A stretch of 5,641 nt of DNA from DATMFV01 sp964651005 (GTDB lineage: Bacteria; Verrucomicrobiota; Verrucomicrobiia; Chthoniobacterales; Chthoniobacteraceae). Where the stretch lies: NCBI GenBank assembly GCA_964651005.1, contig CAZYVL010000142.1:1-5641 (forward strand). The letters are read 5' to 3'. The position numbers and the translations under genes were made by a program. Position 1 is the stretch's first letter; each line of letters begins with the position of its first letter. The notes beneath the pieces were generated by a model. That model had not been told where the DNA came from. It was given only the letters and a program-made list of their open reading frames with translations, and ran no database searches. Positions 1-5,531 of the stretch are shown in pieces.

Positions 1-177
1 CCGGATTGGGTGCCTGAAGCGCGACTTTTCCAGGCGAAGCAGAGCAGTATGAGCTTTTATCTGGATGTTATGGAGGCAGTTGCTACGCGCGTACTTGCAG
101 CCTGCAACACCGCAGACGACTTCTGCCATCATTCGGCGCCCTGGAGCGTAATTGACACCACCAAGGGTTGCCCTTAA
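1..177 (+). CDS. C-terminal end of an unidentified protein (partial, 5' end outside window)
   Basis: Frame 1 is open from the first base to a TAA at 175-177, giving 58 residues that begin PDWVPEARLF and end TTKGCP. The fragment has a mixed third-codon-position composition and four cysteines, in the contexts AACN, DFCH and KGCP with one more near the middle region; three are clearly seen in LAACN, DDFCHH and KGCP. Sampled G+C is 32 and 35 per 60 bases, intermediate between the AT-rich gene that follows and the GC-rich genes on the right. Its stop lies 11 bases before the ATG of the next gene and overlaps that gene's alternative TTG start, so the two could be translated from one message. I do not recognise the family. 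A frame open for 58 codons can occur by chance in GC-rich DNA, so confidence is moderate; an internal ATG at 49 is in frame but has no reason to be a true start. Confidence 0.45.
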   Translation, partial: PDWVPEARLFQAKQSSMSFYLDVMEAVATRVLAACNTADDFCHHSAPWSVIDTTKGCP

Positions 178-188
178 ACTATCGATTT

Positions 189-800
189 ATGTTTTGGAAA
201 CTCGACCGAGTGATCAGGCTTTTGCAGGTTGCCTTTCTGGCGATTGCATTGGTGCCTCGAAATGCGGCAGCAATCGACATTCGCCGTCGACCGGTCATGC
301 TTGGATCAGAACTTAAGGATGGTTTTTTAACTATAACGCTGTTCAATCGAACAAAAGGCAAAGTTTTTATTCGCAAATTCGACCCAGCCGATGTTGAGTG
401 GGAGGTCTGGCTATTACAAGATAAAGGAGGTGATGCTCCCGCTAGACTGGAGACCTTGACGGGAATTCGATTTGTTTTTACTACTGATAGATCACCTAGA
501 AAAGAATATGAGAACGATCTCCAGAACTTAAAGAACACCTCTCGTTTGGTGGCAATTGATACCATGCAATCTTATGTTATTAAGATCGATATGATGGAAA
601 AGCTAAAACCTTATGTAAAGGTCATTAAAGAGAGGGGAGCGGGAACTCAGCTTATTTTTGAAGGAAGGCTTAAAAAATTTATCTTAAAAATAGAAGGCGG
701 CGAGCCAGAGCAGTTTGATGACTTTGCCCTGTATAATACCGAATATTCATTTGGTAGATTTATTTATTCTGGGGAAAGCTGGGCCGTTTTTGGGCGTTGA
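189..800 (+). CDS. Predicted secreted protein of unknown function, AT-rich gene
   Basis: Counting from ATG 189 this is a 203-residue protein. Residues 1-28 look like a signal peptide: a charged start (MFWKLDRVIR), a hydrophobic core (LLQVAFLAIALV) and a likely cleavage after NAAA, before IDIRRR. The mature part alternates hydrophobic and polar residues (GFLTITLFNRT, KVFIRKFD, SYVIKIDM, KFILKIEGG), suggesting a beta-sandwich or Ig-like fold. No catalytic motif, lipobox, transmembrane anchor or PEP-CTERM tail is visible. I do not recognise the family. An in-frame TTG at 168, directly after AAGGG, would add seven residues; ATG 189 is preferred because it gives the cleaner signal peptide, though it lacks a clear Shine-Dalgarno. 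An in-frame stop at 153-155 limits any further extension. Three sampled 60-base stretches contain only 21-22 G+C, unlike every other gene here, which suggests acquisition by transfer. The final TGA is at 798-800. Confidence 0.68.
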   Translation: MFWKLDRVIRLLQVAFLAIALVPRNAAAIDIRRRPVMLGSELKDGFLTITLFNRTKGKVFIRKFDPADVEWEVWLLQDKGGDAPARLETLTGIRFVFTTDRSPRKEYENDLQNLKNTSRLVAIDTMQSYVIKIDMMEKLKPYVKVIKERGAGTQLIFEGRLKKFILKIEGGEPEQFDDFALYNTEYSFGRFIYSGESWAVFGR

Positions 801-1006
801 AAAAATGTAGCGACAGCGTGGTGGGAAGGAGTCAGTCCTTGATGCTTGCAATCGGAGATTTGATCGAAAGGTGGCTCATGCTGAAATGGCTGCAAATCGA
901 ATACGATGGCATACGACGGCGTTGTCGGCAGCGGGCACATGGAATCATACCCCGCCGCCGTCAACCCTCCTTTCTTCGTGCCTTCGCGCCTTCGCGTGAG
1001 CCGAAA
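801..1006. other. Convergent intergenic region, no supported gene
   Basis: This stretch separates the AT-rich + strand gene from the 3' end of the - strand lyase. Short open frames cross it on both strands, but none has a family resemblance, a signal peptide or a good start. I see two weak structures: a 5-bp hairpin AAGGA-GTCAG-TCCTT near 827, and distant 7-bp arms GACGGCG (915-921) and CGCCGTC (956-962). Neither is followed by a T-run on either strand, so no intrinsic terminator can be called between the convergent genes. A three-unit tandem repeat occupies 974-997. Confidence 0.6.
974..997. repeat. Three tandem 8-bp units, CTTCGYGY
   Basis: The units CTTCGTGC (974-981), CTTCGCGC (982-989) and CTTCGCGT (990-997) follow one another without a gap, 9 bases downstream of the lyase stop. 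On the - strand they read as repeated GCGAAGG-type words. Similar short-period intergenic words ending in GAAG or GAGG occur in many environmental bacterial genomes. I infer membership in such a dispersed family from resemblance only; this window holds a single copy. Confidence 0.7.
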
Positions 1007-3631
1007 TCAACGGTTCTCTTCCCGTTGCGGGCCGTAGTCGGGGGCGAGGCCGGCGGGGGTCTGCTGCCAATGGAACCCTTGCGGGGTGGTGATTGGGATC
1101 ACTTCGCTTTTTGCTTCACCCTTTGCGGTGAACTCGTAGTCGGTGGGCGTGTTGCCGTCGGGGTTTGAGTTCAAAACTAGGCCGTGCGTGATGCCGCCGG
1201 GGGACTCGACGGTGAGCAGCCCCTTCGCTCGCACGGTTAACCGGCTTGCCGTGAGGCTTTGCGGATCGTGGGCTGCCTGGTAGGTGAGGAGTCTCCCGTC
1301 AGGGAGCTTGAGCGAGAGGCCCGCCCGCGTGGCATCGCCCCGGGGGGTGAGATCGCGGGAGATCAGGAGCGGCGTTGCGGCGTCGGGGGCAGGCCAGATG
1401 ACGGTGACCAGCAGCGAATGCCCGGGGCTTTTCCAACTGACGTTGACGTTTGGCGCGGGGGTCAGGCTCCCGAAGCCGAGGGTGTACCAGCCGCGATATG
1501 GCGACTTGTCGCCGTAATGCTTCGCGTAGTCGAGCGCGGGCGCTCCGAAGTGGTAGAGCCAGAGGTTGGGGCCGTTCGGGTCGGCGGTGTGGAGCTGCCG
1601 GGCGGTCGGGTCCGTCACCACCTGGTCCGCCGTGAAGCCCCAAAGGTGATGCCTCGGCTCATCGAGAAAGGGCGGGAAGTTCCAGACTTGCGTGAAGGCG
1701 TGCTCGTTTCCGTCGCGGTTGGTCATCCGGTCGGTGACGATCCAGAAACCGGGGTCGCGCACGAAAATGACCTGCCGCTGATGGTCGATGTTTTGCTCGG
1801 GATAGCCGAGGTCGTAGAGGCCCTCCGTAAAGTCGAACTGGCTGGAGGTGTGCCAGCGCGCTTCGATCGGCGTGGGCTGGGCCTCTTGGTTGGCCTTGAC
1901 GTTGTTTTTCTGTGAGCGGTCATCGACCAGCACGGTGTTGGTTTTCCAGGAGGAACCTTCGCCCAGGAGGCCGTTGATCGCGTCGAAGTCGCCACGCATC
2001 GCCTCGGGCAACTGCGCGGGGCTGTAAACCGGGACGCCGCAACTGACCAGAAACGGACGGCCATAGGCGAAAACCTGGATGGCGTTGTGCCCCATGCTCC
2101 GGTGCCCCCGCCCGGGGCGGCACGTTTGCATGAATAGATAGGGACTCTCCCAGCCCCAGCTCCGCCGCTGGACGGCATAGCCGCTGTAGGGGAAGGTGAT
2201 GGAGGTGAACGCCGGGGCGGGGGAGGGGGGCGTTTGCTGGAACTGCCCGGCGATCAGGGCGACGAGCGGATCGCGGAGGCCGGGCATCTTCGCGGCGTGG
2301 TTTGCCAGCCATTTCGTGCGTTCTTGCGGGGCGGACCAGAACGGCGGCGGGCTGGCGGGGCCGTAGCTTGCCATTGCAGGGAGATACGCCCCGGGGGTCG
2401 AGAGCGCCGCTGCGATCCGGTAAAAGGCGAGCGCCCGTTTTCTGAGCTTCGCGGCGAGTTCGGGCTGGCTTGGTTCCAGCTGGGCGGCCATCTCTTCCAG
2501 CGAGGAGGCGTCGCCGAGGTTGTAGTTGAAGGATTGCTCCAGCATTCCGCCGTCGCGGTGGAACGCCCCCTGGAGATAACTGTCGAGGCCCGCCGCGCCT
2601 TGCGCAGCGAGTTCGCGGCTTGCGGAAAATTCGGGGAACGTCGCGGCGATGAGCAGGACGCCGGAGAGTCCGTTGCGGCGCTGGTTGGGAACCGCCCCGG
2701 CTTTCACGTAGCGCTCTAGGAGCGCGGGCGGGTGATCCCGCACCAGCGAGAGGGCGATCTGCGCCAGCTCGACGGGGGGGATCACGTCGCGGGCCGCCGG
2801 GGCGAGCGGAGTCGCGAGCGGCCGGCAAACGCCGCTCCATTTTTCCGGTTTCCCGCTCTCCGGCAGGCTCTTGCAGAAGACGCTGAGGTTCCGGATGAGG
2901 CTATGCACCCGGTCCGACTGCGAAAGGCTCGCCTGTGCATCCCGGGCGCTCCAGTTGCACGGGATGCGGCGGCGGATTGCGTCATCGAGCGCATCGACTT
3001 CGTGTTTCTGGTTGCGGGCGAAATCTGCCGCGATCTGGAACCACTTGCGGAGATAAATCGCATCGCCGCTCTGCCAGTAACGGACGGAGAGGCCGTTGGA
3101 GAAATAGAAATTCTGGTAGTTTTCGAAGTACGCTCCGCGGTCGTCCTGCGCGAGCCACTGGATCGGGAGAGGCTTTTCGGCATCGGGATCGCCGACGATC
3201 CCGGAGTGGACAAAGAAAAGGCGCATCCGCTTGTCGATCTTCGCCTGTTGCTCTGCGGAGAGCCGCCCGAGGAGATCTTCGGCCAGGGCAAGGCGGGTCT
3301 GGCTTACCTGGTCGGCGTGCCAGCCGAAATCGCCCGGGTCGGCCTTGCGCAGAAAGGCCACCTTGTAGTCGCGCCAGGCCGTCAGCGCCGCCGCGTAATG
3401 GCCTTGGCCCTGGTCGGCCTGCCGTTTGACCTCTTCCAGGCCGGGCTGGGTGAGGTCGATCTCCGCGCAAAGGATTTTTCCCATCCCTTCGGCGTCGGAA
3501 GGGAGATCAAAGAGGTCCGCCCCGAGGGTGTCGGAAGCCGAGACGGGGGCCGGGGTGAAAAGAGCGACCGGGAGCGGCGTTGCCAGCGCGCCGAGGAGAA
3601 GCAAAAAAGCCGGAGGGAGTTTTTTCCGCAT
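1007..3631 (-). CDS. Secreted heparinase II/III-like polysaccharide lyase
   Basis: This 874-residue protein is predicted to be exported and to cleave acidic polysaccharide by beta-elimination; the substrate cannot be read from the sequence. Residues 1-33 form a signal peptide (MRKK, a long Leu/Ala core, cleavage near VSAS). Residues about 50-460 are helix-rich, as expected for the alpha/alpha-toroid, and include HRDGGMLEQSFNYN (358-371), which resembles the DGG..EQS..Y motif of these lyases, with Y370 a candidate catalytic tyrosine. The heparinase II/III-like beta-sandwich begins near 480 (PYSGYAVQRRSWGW) and contains GRGHRSMGHNAIQVFAYGR (507-525), FWIVTDRM (629-636) and a C-terminal beta-rich part. 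The usual HxHxDxN aligns here as H510-x-S512-x-G514-x-N516. The reading frame extends upstream to 3754, inside the methyltransferase gene, but the signal peptide fixes ATG 3631; no Shine-Dalgarno is seen. No PEP-CTERM anchor follows, the chain ending QREENR. Alginate lyase-like or other lyase families with the same fold are possible alternatives. Confidence 0.92.
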   Translation of the reverse strand: MRKKLPPAFLLLLGALATPLPVALFTPAPVSASDTLGADLFDLPSDAEGMGKILCAEIDLTQPGLEEVKRQADQGQGHYAAALTAWRDYKVAFLRKADPGDFGWHADQVSQTRLALAEDLLGRLSAEQQAKIDKRMRLFFVHSGIVGDPDAEKPLPIQWLAQDDRGAYFENYQNFYFSNGLSVRYWQSGDAIYLRKWFQIAADFARNQKHEVDALDDAIRRRIPCNWSARDAQASLSQSDRVHSLIRNLSVFCKSLPESGKPEKWSGVCRPLATPLAPAARDVIPPVELAQIALSLVRDHPPALLERYVKAGAVPNQRRNGLSGVLLIAATFPEFSASRELAAQGAAGLDSYLQGAFHRDGGMLEQSFNYNLGDASSLEEMAAQLEPSQPELAAKLRKRALAFYRIAAALSTPGAYLPAMASYGPASPPPFWSAPQERTKWLANHAAKMPGLRDPLVALIAGQFQQTPPSPAPAFTSITFPYSGYAVQRRSWGWESPYLFMQTCRPGRGHRSMGHNAIQVFAYGRPFLVSCGVPVYSPAQLPEAMRGDFDAINGLLGEGSSWKTNTVLVDDRSQKNNVKANQEAQPTPIEARWHTSSQFDFTEGLYDLGYPEQNIDHQRQVIFVRDPGFWIVTDRMTNRDGNEHAFTQVWNFPPFLDEPRHHLWGFTADQVVTDPTARQLHTADPNGPNLWLYHFGAPALDYAKHYGDKSPYRGWYTLGFGSLTPAPNVNVSWKSPGHSLLVTVIWPAPDAATPLLISRDLTPRGDATRAGLSLKLPDGRLLTYQAAHDPQSLTASRLTVRAKGLLTVESPGGITHGLVLNSNPDGNTPTDYEFTAKGEAKSEVIPITTPQGFHWQQTPAGLAPDYGPQREENR

Positions 3632-3648
3632 CCATGATTTTACATGGA
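3631..3648. promoter_or_regulatory. Short perfect dyad at the start codon of the lyase gene
   Basis: The arms TCCATG (3631-3636) and CATGGA (3643-3648) are perfect inverted copies around a 6-base AT-rich centre. The dyad touches the first base of the start codon at 3631. In the lyase message it would be a 6-bp hairpin directly before translation starts, or in DNA a small protein-binding site. It is short enough to be chance, and no Shine-Dalgarno lies in it. Confidence 0.25.
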
Positions 3649-3704
3649 ATTCCCGGGCGCGGGCGAGGGAAATCAGGGTAAAAGGCTTGGAGAGCGAGGA
3701 GCGT

Positions 3705-4754
3705 TTATGGCCGCCGCAGGTGTGCGACGACTTCGATCTCCGCCGTCTGTGCAAACATGTCGAGCGGCGTCACGGCGTGCAGGCGGTAGGCGCGGGAGAG
3801 CGCCGCGAGGTCGCGGGCCAGCGTGGCCGGGTTGCAGGAGACATAGACGATCTCCCTCGGCATGGCGGCGAGGATGGTGTCGAGTACCCGCGCGCTGACC
3901 CCGGCGGCGGGTGGGTCGAGAATGAGCGAGGTGGTTGCGGCGGTTGCCAGGCTGCCGAGCGCGTCGGGCAGGTGCACGGCGACATCCCCGGCGAAGTACC
4001 GCTCGCGCGGCGTGGCGAGGCTCCGCGCGTGGGCGACGGCGAACTCGTTCTCCTCGATGCCGATTACTTCGTCAAAGCGTTCCCGCATCTGGTGGGAGAA
4101 GAAGCCCGCCCCGCAGTAGGCGTCCACCAGGCGGCCTCCGGGAGTGAGCGCCTCTTCCACCACGGCGAGCAGCGCCCGGGCCACGGCGTCGTTGGTCTGC
4201 TCGAAGTACGCCCCGCCGCGCCGCTCCGCGAGCGTGTAGTCGCCCTCCCGGGGAACCCGGGCGCGCAACTCGGCGAGCCGGGCGTTCACCTCCTCCGAGG
4301 CGATCTGGCATCGCTCGATGTCCACCAGCGCGTTCGCCCCGAAAGCGTAAAACCCGACGACGCCTCCCGCGACGTGCACCCGGATGCGGTTGCGGTAGCC
4401 GTAGGGGAGAGGAGAGGCGACCGCCTGGCGCATCGGGACTTCCGCCAACCTGCCGACCCGCCGGAGCGTCTGCTCCACCTGCCGGGCCTTGATGGCGAGT
4501 TGCGCCGGGTAGGTTGCGTGCTGGTAGGCGCACCCGCCGCATCGCCCGAAATACGGGCACGGCGGTTCAACCCGATCCGGCGAAGGCGCAAGGACGGAGC
4601 CGAGATCGGCCTCGGCGTAGTTCTTCCTGCGGCGGGTGATCTCCGCTTCCACGCTCTCGCCCGGGAGCGTGAACGGGACGAAGACGGCAAGCCCCTCCTC
4701 GCTGCGGCCCACCCCTTTTCCGCCAAAGGCGACATCCTGAATGGTCAACTGCAT
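3705..4754 (-). CDS. Class I SAM-dependent RNA (uracil-C5) methyltransferase, TrmA/RlmD (RumA) family
   Basis: This 349-residue cytoplasmic enzyme is predicted to transfer a methyl group from S-adenosylmethionine to C5 of a uridine in rRNA or tRNA. A TRAM-like RNA-binding domain covers residues 1-55 (MQLTIQDVAFGGKGVGR). The iron-sulfur cluster motif is C66-x5-C72-GG-C75, with C149 as probable fourth ligand. Family signatures follow: FEQTN (184-188), the SAM motif DAYCGAG (211-217), acidic E235, DPP (280-282), the catalytic cysteine C307 in VSCNPATLARD, and the C-terminal DMFAQTAEIE with E341 at the position of the proposed general base. It is shorter than E. coli RlmD (433 residues). ATG 4754 starts exactly at the TRAM domain; a TTG at 4823 would add 23 residues but would start upstream of a terminator hairpin that must then be translated through. 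The sequence does not decide between RlmD, RlmC and TrmA, so no symbol is given. The lyase gene follows after 73 bases. Confidence 0.95.
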   Translation of the reverse strand: MQLTIQDVAFGGKGVGRSEEGLAVFVPFTLPGESVEAEITRRRKNYAEADLGSVLAPSPDRVEPPCPYFGRCGGCAYQHATYPAQLAIKARQVEQTLRRVGRLAEVPMRQAVASPLPYGYRNRIRVHVAGGVVGFYAFGANALVDIERCQIASEEVNARLAELRARVPREGDYTLAERRGGAYFEQTNDAVARALLAVVEEALTPGGRLVDAYCGAGFFSHQMRERFDEVIGIEENEFAVAHARSLATPRERYFAGDVAVHLPDALGSLATAATTSLILDPPAAGVSARVLDTILAAMPREIVYVSCNPATLARDLAALSRAYRLHAVTPLDMFAQTAEIEVVAHLRRP

Positions 4755-4774
4755 CTTCCGAACAAAAGAAAAAC

Positions 4775-4817
4775 GGGAAAAAGAAAAGAGGCTTCCGCGC
4801 CGTGCGAAAGCCTCTTT
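4775..4817 (-). terminator. Intrinsic (Rho-independent) terminator
   Basis: In the - strand transcript, AAAGAGGCUUUCGC (4817-4804) pairs with GCGGAAGCCUCUUU (4798-4785) over 14 positions with a single G-U pair, around a 5-base loop ACGGC. It is followed by UCUUUUUCCC. This is a strong terminator for the TIGR04073 gene, whose stop is 67 bases before the stem. On the + strand no T-run follows the stem, so it acts in one direction. The base of the stem lies only 30 bases before the methyltransferase ATG. Confidence 0.87.
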
Positions 4818-4844
4818 CCGCAAAAAATTCCACAGGGAGATTGC

Positions 4845-4879
4845 GCTGCCGAAGCGAGCCGCAACCCCAATCCGGCAGC
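4845..4879. repeat. Inverted repeat in the 3' untranslated region of the TIGR04073 gene
   Basis: GCTGCCG (4845-4851) and CGGCAGC (4873-4879) are perfect inverted copies separated by 21 bases. They lie between the TIGR04073 stop and the terminator, and could form an extra stem in that transcript's tail. The loop is long and the arms short, so a role is uncertain. Confidence 0.35.
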
Positions 4880-4883
4880 CAGC

Positions 4884-5297
4884 CTAGTAGCCGTTATACT
4901 CGCGGCTGTAGTCGAAGCGGGTTTCGAAGCCAAGCTCCGGCGGGAACTCCCCGAAGCCGTTCTGGCCCCAGATCAAGTCCGAGTAATACGGCGAACGGTA
5001 CGAGTTCCGGTAGGTCGGGAACGGGGCGCTCAGAATTTCATACCACCCCTTGCCGAAGCGGTAGCAGGTGCGGGAAAGCCCGAGGTGGAACCCGTATCCT
5101 GCTGCGGCGCTGTTCCCTTCCTGGCTGTTGACCTGCATCATCGTGCAGGGCAGCTCGGTAAACCCGAAGAGGACATTGGAAAGCCCGCGCCCGAATTTCC
5201 GCGCCGGTCCTTCCCGGGACATCGGAGGCGCTTGAATATCGGCAACGGCACCCGTGGCCAGGGCGGCGAAAATGGTGAGCGAGAGGAGGAACTTCAT
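4884..5297 (-). CDS. Exosortase system-associated protein, TIGR04073 family
   Basis: This 137-residue protein has an N-terminal signal peptide (MKFLLSLTIFAALATGAVA, cleavage likely before DIQAPP), so the mature chain of about 118 residues should lie outside the cytoplasm. Its sequence fits the TIGR04073 family: RKFGRGLSNVLFGFTELP (33-50), a middle GNSAAAGYGF segment, SRTCYRFGKGWYEILSAPFPT (75-95) and an EFPPELGFETRFDY end (117-130). The family is known from Verrucomicrobiota and was named for occurring in genomes with an exosortase/PEP-CTERM surface-sorting system; its biochemical role is unknown. No exosortase or PEP-CTERM protein is visible in this window. Conserved Gly-rich amphipathic stretches suggest a small envelope-associated fold, which is inference. 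The frame stays open upstream to 5540, but the signal peptide sets ATG 5297; no Shine-Dalgarno precedes it. It ends at TAG 4884-4886 and is followed by its own terminator, so it is probably a single-gene unit. Confidence 0.93.
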   Translation of the reverse strand: MKFLLSLTIFAALATGAVADIQAPPMSREGPARKFGRGLSNVLFGFTELPCTMMQVNSQEGNSAAAGYGFHLGLSRTCYRFGKGWYEILSAPFPTYRNSYRSPYYSDLIWGQNGFGEFPPELGFETRFDYSREYNGY

Positions 5298-5346
5298 ACT
5301 GGACGAGGTTATGCGGAAGCCCGGGGAGAAAAGCAAGCCTGTTTTC

Positions 5347-5366
5347 AACAAAAGCCGGTTTTTGTT
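5347..5366. promoter_or_regulatory. Dyad upstream of the TIGR04073 gene
   Basis: AACAAAAG (5347-5354), CCGG and TTTTTGTT (5359-5366) form an 8-bp hairpin with one G-T pair on the + strand. As DNA it is a near-symmetric element about 50 bases upstream of ATG 5297, a position suitable for an operator or a leader hairpin. No adjacent promoter hexamers are convincing, so its role is a guess. Confidence 0.25.
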
Positions 5367-5486
5367 TGATAAGCAAAGATGATTGCTCTGACCGTGGCGA
5401 TCAGTTTGGCCGCGCCCTTTCTGGTTCCATTCAAGACGTATAAACCTCGGCCATGTCCGAAAACCTTTGGGCCAGCGCGGGGTGGT

Positions 5487-5531
5487 GGCAACACCCGGTT
5501 GCCGGAAACAAGGTCGATTCCTCCATCGACC
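5487..5531. repeat. Two adjacent tight hairpins
   Basis: The first hairpin has perfect 6-bp arms GGCAAC (5487-5492) and GTTGCC (5498-5503) around a 5-base loop. The second has perfect 7-bp arms GGTCGAT (5512-5518) and ATCGACC (5525-5531) around a 6-base loop. They are 8 bases apart, and a C9G4 run follows at 5550-5562. Neither is followed by a T-run, so they are not ordinary terminators; a structured RNA or a dispersed repeat are possible explanations. Confidence 0.4.

Noticed and set aside
827..841. Hairpin AAGGA-GTCAG-TCCTT as a terminator between convergent genes
   Set aside because: The stem has only 5 bp and no T-run follows on either strand.
764..964. A 66-codon - strand frame preceded by AAAGGAGGG and a TTG
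   Set aside because: The purine-rich sequence is too close to the TTG for normal initiation, the frame runs into the AT-rich gene, and the product resembles nothing.
797..1168. A 123-codon + strand frame starting at the end of the AT-rich gene
   Set aside because: It overlaps the 3' end of the lyase by about 160 bases, starts with TTG, and the translation is Arg-rich with no family resemblance.
2732..3637. A 301-codon + strand frame, and similar long frames inside the lyase gene
   Set aside because: They mirror the lyase codons and show no recognisable domain, whereas the - strand frame has a signal peptide and lyase motifs.
3426..5369. A 647-codon open frame on the + strand
   Set aside because: It runs antisense through the whole methyltransferase, the terminator and most of the TIGR04073 gene. 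All three are supported by family motifs or structure, and its own translation is Arg/Gly/Pro/Ala-rich without any domain. Long antisense frames are expected in GC-rich genes.
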